From positions 1 through 64,000 of the forward strand of contig NZ_PDKG01000004.1 in the NCBI RefSeq assembly GCF_004116725.1: 64,000 bases of DNA, given 5' to 3'. The notes beneath the pieces were generated by a model, which saw nothing but the letters and a program-made list of their open reading frames with translations, had not been told where the DNA came from and did not search any database. A program made the translations under genes and the position numbers. This DNA comes from Arcobacter sp. CECT 8986 (lineage in GTDB: Bacteria; Campylobacterota; Campylobacteria; Campylobacterales; Arcobacteraceae). Positions within the stretch are counted from its first letter, which is position 1. Each line of letters opens with the position of its first letter. This document shows positions 53,436 through 62,010 of the stretch, in pieces.

Positions 53436-55487
53436 TTAGTCTTTCTTAGAATCTTCTTCATTTATATTTTCTGAAGAGTTTTCATCAGAAGATAAAGGTT
53501 CATCTTCTTTTGGTTCTTCAGTAGTAGTCTTATCTTTTTTTTCTATTGGATCAGAGTGTAAGTCTTCTTCTTCAAAAACTTCTCCGCCATTTTCAATGAT
53601 AATTTCTCTTACTCTTTGACCAGAAATAACTTCAATATCAAGTAATTCAGCAGTCATTTGCTCAATAGCTTCGCTGTTATCTCTTAACTCTTGTTTAACT
53701 ATTTCATATCTTTCATTTAAAACATTTTTAACATAATCATCAAGGTTTTTAGCCATATCATCAGAGAAATCTTTTTGTGTTTGCCCACCTAAGAATTGGT
53801 TTTGTCTTTTTTCTAAAACCATAAGTCCAGCAATATCACTCATACCATAAACAGAAGCCATTGATTTAATAATATCAGTAGCTCTTTCTAAGTCATTTCC
53901 TGCACCTGTACTTATCTCTCCAATAAATACCTCTTCAGCAGCTCTACCACCAAGAAGTGTATCTACTTCTGCAATAAGTTCATGTTTTTGCATTAAATAT
54001 TTATTCTCTTCTGGAGTATTTAAAGTATATCCTAATGCTGCAAGACCTCTTGGAACAATAGATACTTTATTTACTTTATTTGCACCTTTTGTAACTTCTG
54101 CAATAAGTGCATGACCTGATTCATGATAAGCAACAATTCTTCTCTCTTTTGGAGAGATTCTTCTTGATTTCTTTTCAAGTCCAGCAATTTGTCTTTCAAC
54201 TGCTTCTTTGAAATCATCATAAGTTACTTCATCTTTGTTTGCTCTACCTGCAAGTAATGCTGCTTCATTAATAATATTTGCTAAATCTGCACCAGCAAGT
54301 CCTGCTGTCATTTTTGCAACTTCTTCTAAATCAACATCATTTCCAAGAGTTACACCTTTAATATGAACTTTAAGAATTTCAATTCTTCCTTCATAATCTG
54401 GTTTATCAACTAAAACTTGTCTATCAAATCTTCCTGGTCTTAATAATGCAGGGTCAAGTACTTCTGGTCTATTTGTTGCAGCTAATACAATTACAGGTGC
54501 AGACTCAGTTGAGAATCCATCCATTTCAGCTAAAAGCTGATTTAGAGTTTGTTCTCTCTCATCATTTCCACCCATTGGTCCACCACTTGCTCTACTTTTA
54601 CCAATTGCATCAATTTCATCAATAAAAATAATTGCAGGTGCAACTTTTTTCGCTTGTTCAAATAAATCTCTAACTCTACTTGCACCAACACCAACAAACA
54701 TCTCAATAAATGCAGAACCAGAAACAGATAAAAATTGTACATCTGCTTCACCAGCAACTGCTTTTGCTAATAGTGTTTTACCTGTACCTGGAGGTCCAAC
54801 TAATAATACACCTTTTGGAATTTGTGCACCTAATTTAACATATCTGTCTGGGTTACTTAAGAAATCAACAACTTCTTGTACTTCTTCTTTTGCTTCTTTA
54901 TTCCCAGCCATATCTTCAAATTTTACTTTTGGCTTTTCTGAATTAATCATTTTTTTAGAGCTTCCAATTCCAAGAATTCCTCCTGAACCTCCACCCATTG
55001 ATTTTGACATTCTTCTTGCTAAGAACATCCAAATAGCAAAAAATATAAATATTGGTAAAACCCAACCAAATAAAATATCTGCTAATAAATTATCTTCGTT
55101 AATTCCACCATACTCAATATTGTTTTTTTCAAGTGTTGGAATTAATGTATTATCTGGAACTACTCTTCTTGCTGTATATGTTGTAATTCCATCAGCAGAA
55201 TTTTGTTTTGATACTGCTTTTATTTGTGTATTTCCAATTCCTACATATTCAACTTTACCATTAGCAATTAAGCCTTTTAGTTCTGAATATGGAATTGTTT
55301 TATGTTTTGTTTTTCCATAAGCTGCAATATTTGCATTACCTGTATTTGATAACTCATTTTCAGGAAATAGTGCTTTAAAAGCAAATATTGTTACAATAGA
55401 GAAAAGAACAAATACTAATAATGGATTATTATTAAAAAAATTATTCCCCTTGCCATTATCATTATTGTTTTCTGGTTTGTTAGCCAT
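53436..55487 (-). CDS. ftsH: ATP-dependent zinc metalloprotease FtsH
   Basis: This 683-residue inner-membrane AAA protease has two N-terminal membrane helices (about 23-42 and 139-158), Walker A GPPGTGKT, Walker B IIFIDEIDAIG, SRH ATNRPEVLDPALLRPGRFD and zinc site HESGH. It has an acidic C-terminal tail (DKTTTEEPKEDEPLSSDENSS region). It degrades membrane and regulatory proteins. It is placed between prmA and the PSD-like gene. Confidence 0.97.
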   Translation of the reverse strand: MANKPENNNDNGKGNNFFNNNPLLVFVLFSIVTIFAFKALFPENELSNTGNANIAAYGKTKHKTIPYSELKGLIANGKVEYVGIGNTQIKAVSKQNSADGITTYTARRVVPDNTLIPTLEKNNIEYGGINEDNLLADILFGWVLPIFIFFAIWMFLARRMSKSMGGGSGGILGIGSSKKMINSEKPKVKFEDMAGNKEAKEEVQEVVDFLSNPDRYVKLGAQIPKGVLLVGPPGTGKTLLAKAVAGEADVQFLSVSGSAFIEMFVGVGASRVRDLFEQAKKVAPAIIFIDEIDAIGKSRASGGPMGGNDEREQTLNQLLAEMDGFSTESAPVIVLAATNRPEVLDPALLRPGRFDRQVLVDKPDYEGRIEILKVHIKGVTLGNDVDLEEVAKMTAGLAGADLANIINEAALLAGRANKDEVTYDDFKEAVERQIAGLEKKSRRISPKERRIVAYHESGHALIAEVTKGANKVNKVSIVPRGLAALGYTLNTPEENKYLMQKHELIAEVDTLLGGRAAEEVFIGEISTGAGNDLERATDIIKSMASVYGMSDIAGLMVLEKRQNQFLGGQTQKDFSDDMAKNLDDYVKNVLNERYEIVKQELRDNSEAIEQMTAELLDIEVISGQRVREIIIENGGEVFEEEDLHSDPIEKKDKTTTEEPKEDEPLSSDENSSENINEEDSKKD

Positions 55488-55505
55488 AAAATAAAACTCC
55501 TTTAT

Positions 55506-56312
55506 TTATTTAGAAAATACTATAGTTACCCACTCATTTTTATGAATAACTTCTAATTTATTTAAATCTTCAAATTTTCGTAAAACCCTATCTAGATGTT
55601 TATCTAAGATACCTGATACTATTAATATACCATCATCATTTAAGCATTTTTTTAAATCTTTATGAATCATAACTAATACGTCTGCAACAATATTTGCTAT
55701 TACTACATCATATTTTTTCTTCGCATTGTTTGCTGAACCAATCCAGCTATCATTAAAGTTTACACTGTTTAATTTAAAGTTTTCTTTAGTATCTTTTATA
55801 CAAACATCATCTGTATCACAAATATCTACTACACAATCTAGTTTTGCAGCAGCAATTGATAAAATACCACTTCCACATCCCACATCTAAAACTGTAGATT
55901 TCTCTTTTACAAATTGCTCTATTGCTAAAATACAAGAAGATGTAGTTTCATGATGTCCTGAACCAAAAGATAGTGCTGGATCTATTATTATATCAATACT
56001 ACCTTCTTTTTTCTCTTCCCAAGAAGGTCTAATATAAAATTTTCCAATCTCTGCTGATTTTACACTTTGTTGGTAATTTCTAATCCAATCTTGATTCTCT
56101 TTTTTAACACAAGATGTTTCACAAGAAGTGCCTAATCTTTTTGCAAATTCATTTATTCCAAACTCTACATTAGTTAAATCATCTTCACTTCTAGCAATAA
56201 GTGTTCCATCTAACTCTTCTATTGCATTATTTGTTAAAACTTCTAATAACTCTAGAAATTGTTCGTAGTGTGTTGCGGGTTTTATAGTTAATTCATAATA
56301 ATATTCAGACAA
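55506..56312 (-). CDS. prmA: Ribosomal protein L11 methyltransferase
   Basis: This 268-residue class I SAM methyltransferase has the PrmA hallmarks DPALSFGSGHHETTSSCI, motif I VLDVGCGSGILSIAAAKL, and VIANIVADVLV. It trimethylates L11. It starts the prmA-ftsH-psd-like block; a 57-nt gap separates it from dusB upstream. Confidence 0.95.
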   Translation of the reverse strand: MSEYYYELTIKPATHYEQFLELLEVLTNNAIEELDGTLIARSEDDLTNVEFGINEFAKRLGTSCETSCVKKENQDWIRNYQQSVKSAEIGKFYIRPSWEEKKEGSIDIIIDPALSFGSGHHETTSSCILAIEQFVKEKSTVLDVGCGSGILSIAAAKLDCVVDICDTDDVCIKDTKENFKLNSVNFNDSWIGSANNAKKKYDVVIANIVADVLVMIHKDLKKCLNDDGILIVSGILDKHLDRVLRKFEDLNKLEVIHKNEWVTIVFSK

Positions 56313-56369
56313 ATATTTCCTTTTTATTGAAAAGTAAATTATTTTATCTAAATATCTGTTTAAAATTCA

Positions 56370-57317
56370 TTAAAAAAAGTTTTCAATCATATCTCTCATA
56401 ATATTGATATCAGAAACACGATTAATTATATCTCTAAATTCGTTAGCACCTTGATAACCTTTAGAGTAAGAGTGAAGTAGTTTTCTAAACATTATTGCAC
56501 CATGTTCACCATGAAATTTAATTACTGCATCATAATGTTCAAGTATTATCTCTTTTTTCTTTTCATCTGAAATATCTTCTATTCCATGTTTTAGTTGATA
56601 AAAAACCCATGGTTTTCCAATTGCTCCTCGACCAATCATTATACCATTTGCTTTTGTATATTCTAAAACCTCTTTTGCTTTTGCAAAATCTTTTATATCT
56701 CCATTAGCAATAACAGGAATTGATACAGCTTCTTTCATAGCTTTAATTGCATCATAATCAACAGGAGCTTTATATTTACCTGCTCTAGTCCTACCATGAA
56801 CAGATACAAAATCTACACCACAAGCTTCAACTGCTTTTCCTATTTCAACAGGAATTTTTTCATTTACACCAAGTCTTACTTTCGCACTTGTATACTGTTT
56901 TTTTGAATATTTTTTAACTGTTGAAAGAATCTCTTCTAATTTATTTAAATCACCTAAAAGATTAGAACCAGAACCATGATTAAAAACTTTGGGAGCGGGA
57001 CAACCACAATTTAAATCAATTCCATCAATTCCATCAATTTCATTTAAAAGCAATACAGCATCTCTAACAAGCTCAGGTTTATTTCCTGCAATTTGCACAA
57101 AATAAGGATCTTCACTAGGAGATTTTTCTATCATTTTTAAAGTTTTTTCTGATTTATAAACTAAAGCATTTGAAGATATCATTTCTGAAATTGTTAAATC
57201 AGCACCAAATTTTTTAACAACAGTTCTAAAAGGTAAATCTGTATAACCTGCAAGTGGAGCCAACACCATTAAGGGTTGGCTAAAATCTAATTTCTCTTTC
57301 ATTAGCTTTTGTAACAA
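56370..57317 (-). CDS. dusB: tRNA-dihydrouridine synthase
   Basis: This 315-residue FMN-dependent TIM barrel has LAPLAGYTDLPFR, the catalytic-Cys segment GIDLNCGCPAPKVFNHGSGSNLLG, VRLGVNE, VHGRTRAGKYKAPVDY and NGDIKDF...IGRGAIGKPWVF. It reduces uridine in tRNA D-loops. Motif context and length suggest the DusB group. It overlaps the upstream membrane protein gene by 16 nt. Confidence 0.92.
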   Translation of the reverse strand: MLQKLMKEKLDFSQPLMVLAPLAGYTDLPFRTVVKKFGADLTISEMISSNALVYKSEKTLKMIEKSPSEDPYFVQIAGNKPELVRDAVLLLNEIDGIDGIDLNCGCPAPKVFNHGSGSNLLGDLNKLEEILSTVKKYSKKQYTSAKVRLGVNEKIPVEIGKAVEACGVDFVSVHGRTRAGKYKAPVDYDAIKAMKEAVSIPVIANGDIKDFAKAKEVLEYTKANGIMIGRGAIGKPWVFYQLKHGIEDISDEKKKEIILEHYDAVIKFHGEHGAIMFRKLLHSYSKGYQGANEFRDIINRVSDINIMRDMIENFF

Positions 57318-58318
57318 AGGCTTTCTAGTGAGTATTGTTTCCCAGCATCTTTTAAATCAATTAATGCTCTAAATGCCATTAAATCAGCATCAGGATGTGA
57401 AGAAAGAACCTCTCTAATTGTATCAATCATCTCAAATTCAAATAATACATAAACATAAGCTTCTGTACTACAATCAATCTGTTTTGATAACTCATCAAAT
57501 AAAGATATTAACTCATCTGGTTGATATGATTCTTTTAATACTTTTGCAAGTTCAAGGAAATCATTTTTATCATAATCTAAATTTTTAGTTATTTTAATAA
57601 TTTCTTCATTTGAAAGTGTGAATTCAGGGTTTTTAGCACATTTTTTAAATAGCTTTTCACCCATCTCTTTATCTAATGTTACATTTTCATAAAGTTTTTT
57701 AACAGTAGTCATACTTTTGTCTTCAACTACATTTAAAAATGCTTGTTTAGTAACATCAGAACTATAATTCATTGGTTTTTTAAGAATTTCTACACAAAAA
57801 TCAACTTCTGCATTTACTTTATTTAGTAAATTTTGGTGAGCTAATTTTGATGTTGGTTCTAATTTCAATGTTTTATCTTGAACATACTTTCCAGCTTTAA
57901 TTTCTTTAATTAGTGAGACTGTTTTATTGATTTCTTCATTTGATGTAGTAAAACTCGCATCTCTTACTTCAAAATCAATTTGAGAAAGTATATTTGTAAT
58001 ATTTTTAAAAGACTTAGTTTTATATGTTGATTTATCAGCTTTTTGTAATAAAAATGCTTTGATACTTTCACTAATATTTTCTTCATCTTTTGCAATAGAT
58101 CTGTATTTTAAATAACTTTTAAATCCATAGAACATCATGTGTGCAACACTACCAATAAAAAGTAGTACTATAGGTAAAGTAACCCAAATAGCAATTGGTA
58201 ATGTTAAAGAAACATCAAGAATAGTTACTTTATACTCACCAGGCTCTATGCTAAAAACATATCCAAAAACTAAAACTATTAATAAAATTGAAAATACTAT
58301 ATATTTTTTAAGTCCCAC
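57302..58318 (-). CDS. Membrane-anchored protein of unknown function
   Basis: This 338-residue protein has two N-terminal membrane helices (about 5-23 and 37-66) and a long acidic helical cytoplasmic domain (70-338). No enzymatic motif is seen. It lies between the DksA-like gene and dusB in a tight minus-strand arrangement (10 nt after the DksA-like stop; 16-nt overlap with dusB). It is perhaps a Campylobacterota-specific conserved protein. Confidence 0.75.
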   Translation of the reverse strand: MGLKKYIVFSILLIVLVFGYVFSIEPGEYKVTILDVSLTLPIAIWVTLPIVLLFIGSVAHMMFYGFKSYLKYRSIAKDEENISESIKAFLLQKADKSTYKTKSFKNITNILSQIDFEVRDASFTTSNEEINKTVSLIKEIKAGKYVQDKTLKLEPTSKLAHQNLLNKVNAEVDFCVEILKKPMNYSSDVTKQAFLNVVEDKSMTTVKKLYENVTLDKEMGEKLFKKCAKNPEFTLSNEEIIKITKNLDYDKNDFLELAKVLKESYQPDELISLFDELSKQIDCSTEAYVYVLFEFEMIDTIREVLSSHPDADLMAFRALIDLKDAGKQYSLESLCYKS

Positions 58319-58328
58319 AACTTTTCCT

Positions 58329-58691
58329 TTATTGTCGCTCTACCTCGTATATTTCTCTACAAGGTGTACAAAATTTTGCAAATGGTTTTGCTCTTAATCT
58401 ACCAATTGCAATTGCCTCATCACACATTTCACAAATTCCATAAGTGCCTTCTTTGATTCTTTTTAAGGCATCTTCTATCTCTTTTAACTCTTTTAGCTGT
58501 TGATTAGCAATAATCCCCTCTTTAAAACTATCGCTTGAAATCTCAGCATAATCATAATCATCATTACACTCAATACCTTGCATTGAGCTAATATTATTTC
58601 GACTACCTTCAATATTTTTAGTAATCAACTCTTGTCTAGTTAATAAAGCTTGCCTCAGCTCCTCAATTTGTTTTGTATTTGCCACTCTCAT
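58329..58691 (-). CDS. DksA/TraR-type zinc finger protein
   Basis: This 120-residue protein has an N-terminal coiled coil (about 5-85) and a C-terminal C4 zinc finger YGICEMCDEAIAIGRLRAKPFAKFCTPCREIYE (Cys at 89, 92, 110, 113 approximately). The coiled-coil tip has DYDYAE in place of the usual DxxDxA. It is shorter than enterobacterial DksA. It likely binds RNA polymerase through the secondary channel. The ATG has AAAGGG immediately adjacent, with no spacer; GTG two codons later (58685) is better spaced and may be the real start. Confidence 0.85.
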   Translation of the reverse strand: MRVANTKQIEELRQALLTRQELITKNIEGSRNNISSMQGIECNDDYDYAEISSDSFKEGIIANQQLKELKEIEDALKRIKEGTYGICEMCDEAIAIGRLRAKPFAKFCTPCREIYEVERQ

Positions 58692-58694
58692 CCC

Positions 58695-58733
58695 TTTATA
58701 AAAATTTGAGTATTATACAAAAATTTTTATAAA
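58695..58733. promoter_or_regulatory. 13-bp inverted repeat around the dksA-like promoter
   Basis: TTTATAAAAATTT (58695-58707) pairs perfectly with AAATTTTTATAAA (58721-58733). The 13-nt loop contains a minus-strand TATAAT (58717-58712). It begins right after the rlmH stop and can serve as its terminator or as an operator of the DksA-like gene. Confidence 0.5.
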
Positions 58734-59195
58734 TTATTTATGATAAGGATGATTGTTTTTTATGCACAAACCTCTAAATATTTGTTCCATCAAAACTAAA
58801 TGTGCAACCTTATGAGCCATTGTTAATTCACTTAGACTTATTATTTTATCACATTTAGTTAAAAACTGCCTTTCAAAACCATACGCACCACCTATAAAAA
58901 AATTAATTTCTGAATTTTCATGAAAAAAATTAGCAAATTTAAAACTATCAACTTTTTTTCCTAATACATCCAACGCAATATTTAAGCTAGAATTTTTCAA
59001 AAATGGTTCATAAACTTCACTATATGATTTTTTTGCATCATCTTCATTTATTGTTTGAGCTTTTGATATTTTTTTATTAAAAATATAATGAGCTTCAACA
59101 TTTGCATATTTTGAACTCATTTTTATAAACTCTTTTGTTAACTTCTCAAACTCATCATTTGAAGCTTTCATAATTGCATAAATATTAATTTTCAT
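58734..59195 (-). CDS. rlmH: 23S rRNA pseudouridine-1915 N3-methyltransferase
   Basis: This 153-residue SPOUT methyltransferase is identified by FFIGGAYGFERQF (knot), LSELTMAHKVAHLVLMEQIFRG and the invariant end NHPYHK. The frame is open three codons further upstream at a GTG, but ATG 59195 has SD AGGAAG at 59211-59206 and is chosen. It overlaps the end of thiE by 11 nt. Confidence 0.92.
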   Translation of the reverse strand: MKINIYAIMKASNDEFEKLTKEFIKMSSKYANVEAHYIFNKKISKAQTINEDDAKKSYSEVYEPFLKNSSLNIALDVLGKKVDSFKFANFFHENSEINFFIGGAYGFERQFLTKCDKIISLSELTMAHKVAHLVLMEQIFRGLCIKNNHPYHK

Positions 59196-59799
59196 AAAAA
59201 GCACTTCCTACTACATTAAATTGTACATTTGGTATTTTATCTTCAATTTTTACTCCACCAATTGCACAAACTGGATGTTTTGAAATTTTTGCTAAATATA
59301 TAATATTATCACCTAATAAATTTGGAACATTTTTTGTTTGTGTTGCTTTATAAGCTCCCAATCCTATCATATCAAGTTCTAATTCATTTGCTTGCAAAAT
59401 CTCTATTTCATTGTGAGTTGATAATCCCAAAAGTTTATTTTTAATTTTTGCTCGTACTAATTTAACTGCAATTTTTTTATCTTGGTGATATTTTAAAATA
59501 TCTTCTTGACCTAAGTGTAAACCATCTGCATAGTCTATTAATTCTATTTTGTCATTTATAATAATTGGAATATTTAGATTTTGTTTTAAATAGTTTAAAT
59601 TTATAATTTGAGTTGAATTAGAATTAATTTTATCACGATATTGAATTAATTTCACATCATATTTTTGGCATAAAAGCACAAATTTTTCTAAAGATATCTG
59701 TTTTTTTTGAAGAGTTTCATAATCACAAAGTACATATAAATTATTAAAAGAGTCTTTTAAATTTATATCTAAAAGACTCTCTAATTTTGTTTTATTCAT
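59185..59799 (-). CDS. thiE: Thiamine phosphate synthase-like
   Basis: This 204-residue TIM barrel has the ThiE pattern KLIQYRDK (usually QLREK), IIINDKIELIDYADGLHLGQED, GLSTHNEIE, IGLGAYKATQTK and CAIGGVKIE...GSAFYEN. It joins HMP-PP and THZ-P to thiamine phosphate. The first motif differs slightly from consensus, but all phosphate and substrate residues appear present. It begins with the last base of the accD stop. Confidence 0.85.
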   Translation of the reverse strand: MNKTKLESLLDINLKDSFNNLYVLCDYETLQKKQISLEKFVLLCQKYDVKLIQYRDKINSNSTQIINLNYLKQNLNIPIIINDKIELIDYADGLHLGQEDILKYHQDKKIAVKLVRAKIKNKLLGLSTHNEIEILQANELELDMIGLGAYKATQTKNVPNLLGDNIIYLAKISKHPVCAIGGVKIEDKIPNVQFNVVGSAFYEN

Positions 59800-60665
59800 T
59801 AGCTAGCTTGGTTTGCATCTTTATAGAACATTGTTAATAAATCACTTAAAGTTTTTTTCATATTTGATCTATTTACAACCATATCAATTAAACCTTTTTC
59901 AAGTAAGAATTCTGCTCTTTGGAAACCTTCTGGTAAATCTGCACCAATTGTTTGCTTAATAACTCTTTGTCCAGCAAATCCAATTAATGCTCCTGGTTCT
60001 GCAATTATAATATCACCTAAAAATGCAAAAGATGCAGAAACTCCACCCATTGTTGGGTCAGTTAAAATTGAAATATATGGTAATCCATGTGCATCTAATT
60101 TTTTAAGTGCTGCAGAAGTTTTTGCCATTTGCATTAATGAAAATGTTGATTCTTGCATTCTTGCTCCACCTGAAGCAGAAATAATAATAAGCCCTTGATC
60201 TTTTTCAATTGCTCTATTTACAGCTCTTACAATTTTTTCACCTTCAACAGAACCTAAACTTCCACCCATAAATGCAAAATCAAATACTACAATTTGAACA
60301 GGTTTAGCGTTTATTGTACATTCACCACTTACAACAGAAGATGTTCTTCCAGTCTTATTTTTTGCTTCTTCTAATCTTTTTTTATAAGATTTTTTATCAA
60401 CAAAATTTAATGGATCTACTGGCCTTAAATCAGCATCATATTCAATAAAAGAGTCTTTGTCTGTTAATATTTCTAATCTTCTTTTTGCTCCTATTCTCAT
60501 GTGAAAATTACATTTAGGGCAAATATTATCTTGATTCTCTACCTCTTTAAAAAACATTAAAGCATGACACTCAGGGCATTTTACCCAGTGAGATGGAGCA
60601 TCTTTTTTAGTTGGTTGCTCTTTTCGTTCAAATGATATTTTGCTAAATAAGTTTTTCAAATCCAT
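59799..60665 (-). CDS. accD: Acetyl-CoA carboxylase carboxyltransferase beta subunit
   Basis: This 288-residue subunit has an N-terminal C4 zinc ribbon ([10 protein letters not shown]...[11 protein letters not shown], about 29-55) and a crotonase-type core with [25 protein letters not shown] and [15 protein letters not shown]. It forms the carboxyltransferase with AccA (not in the window) for malonyl-CoA. It is co-directional with metK 32 nt upstream. Confidence 0.96.
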   Translation of the reverse strand: MDLKNLFSKISFERKEQPTKKDAPSHWVKCPECHALMFFKEVENQDNICPKCNFHMRIGAKRRLEILTDKDSFIEYDADLRPVDPLNFVDKKSYKKRLEEAKNKTGRTSSVVSGECTINAKPVQIVVFDFAFMGGSLGSVEGEKIVRAVNRAIEKDQGLIIISASGGARMQESTFSLMQMAKTSAALKKLDAHGLPYISILTDPTMGGVSASFAFLGDIIIAEPGALIGFAGQRVIKQTIGADLPEGFQRAEFLLEKGLIDMVVNRSNMKKTLSDLLTMFYKDANQAS

Positions 60666-60697
60666 TTTAATAATCCTTTATATCTATACTAATGATT

Positions 60698-61909
60698 TTA
60701 TTTTTTTATACTTTTAAATTTTTCTATTTCGTCAAGTTTTTCCCAAGGGTAATCACTTTGTCCAACTTGTCCTCTACTTGCAACATCTGCATAAAGGAAT
60801 GTTTCAGCAGAAGGCATATCAAGTCCAAATTTTTCAGTAATCCATCTTGGAGTTAATGGATAATTATCCATTACAAATTGAGATAATGTATCATCATCTA
60901 CACTTGTATATGTACCCATTGTATCAACAGATACAGAAGTTGGTCTTGCAACACCAATTGCATAAGAGATTTGAACTACTGCTTTTTTAGCAAGTCCAGC
61001 ACCTACAATTTGTTTTGCTAACCATCTTCCTGCATAAAGTCCACTTCTATCAACTTTTGTATAATCTTTAGAACTTTGTGCTCCACCACCAATAGGTGCA
61101 TATCCACCAAATGAATCAACAATTAATTTTCTACCTGTTAATCCACTATCATGTAAAGATGAGTGAGATACATATCTTCCTGTTGGATTTATGTGGATAA
61201 TTGTATTATCTTTATCATAAACATTTGTTGGTAATCCAGTATCATCAATTAATCCTTGGATTAATGTTCTTACTTCTTGGATTGACATACCTTCAACAGA
61301 AGGTGCACTTACAACAATAGTATGAATTTTTTGAGGCTTACAATTTTCAAAATTCTCTTTTGTACCATAATCAACTGTAACTTGTGTTTTAATATCAACA
61401 CCAAGTTTATGTTTATGATTTAACGCATAGTTATAAACTTTATCACATAACATTCTTGCATAAGTAATCGCTGCAGGCATTAAATCTGTTGTTTCAGTTG
61501 AAGCAAATCCGAACATAATACCTTGATCTCCAGCACCAATATCTCCAGTTGATTGATCAACTCCTTGAGAAATATCAGGACTTTGTTGGTTTAATAACAC
61601 TTGAACTTTTACATCATCAGGATGTAAACATTGCTCTTTTGTAAAAGATGATTTACCATCATAACCAATTTTTGCAAGAGCTTCTTTTACTAATGTTTCA
61701 TACTCTTCATCTGTTAAGTTGCAAGTAGATTTTACTTCTCCACCAATTACAACATTTTTTCCAGCAACAAATACTTCAGATGCAACTCTACTATTTTTAT
61801 CTGCAATTATTAATTTATCAACAATAGTATCTGCAATTATATCTGCACACTTATCTGGGTGTCCAGGACTTACTACTTCTGAAGTAAATAAATATTGTTT
61901 TTTGTTTTC
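60698..61909 (-). CDS. metK: S-adenosylmethionine synthetase
   Basis: This 403-residue enzyme makes SAM from methionine and ATP. Motifs are FTSEVVSPGHPDKCADII, GAGDQGIMFGFA, GGAQSSKDYTKVDRSG and ISYAIGVARPTSV. An in-frame ATG at 61951 would add 14 residues, but it has no SD. ATG 61909 is preceded by GAGAGG and matches the family start, so it is used. The region between has further ATGGAAAAC copies. Confidence 0.95.
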   Translation of the reverse strand, partial: ENKKQYLFTSEVVSPGHPDKCADIIADTIVDKLIIADKNSRVASEVFVAGKNVVIGGEVKSTCNLTDEEYETLVKEALAKIGYDGKSSFTKEQCLHPDDVKVQVLLNQQSPDISQGVDQSTGDIGAGDQGIMFGFASTETTDLMPAAITYARMLCDKVYNYALNHKHKLGVDIKTQVTVDYGTKENFENCKPQKIHTIVVSAPSVEGMSIQEVRTLIQGLIDDTGLPTNVYDKDNTIIHINPTGRYVSHSSLHDSGLTGRKLIVDSFGGYAPIGGGAQSSKDYTKVDRSGLYAGRWLAKQIVGAGLAKKAVVQISYAIGVARPTSVSVDTMGTYTSVDDDTLSQFVMDNYPLTPRWITEKFGLDMPSAETFLYADVASRGQVGQSDYPWEKLDEIEKFKSIKK

Positions 61910-62010
61910 CATCTTTGTTTTCCTCTCAGGTTTTCCATTTTTGTTTTCCATTATTTTTAATTATTATTATTGCTGCATAAAAAATAACAAATAGCACAGC
62001 AAGTTGAAAT

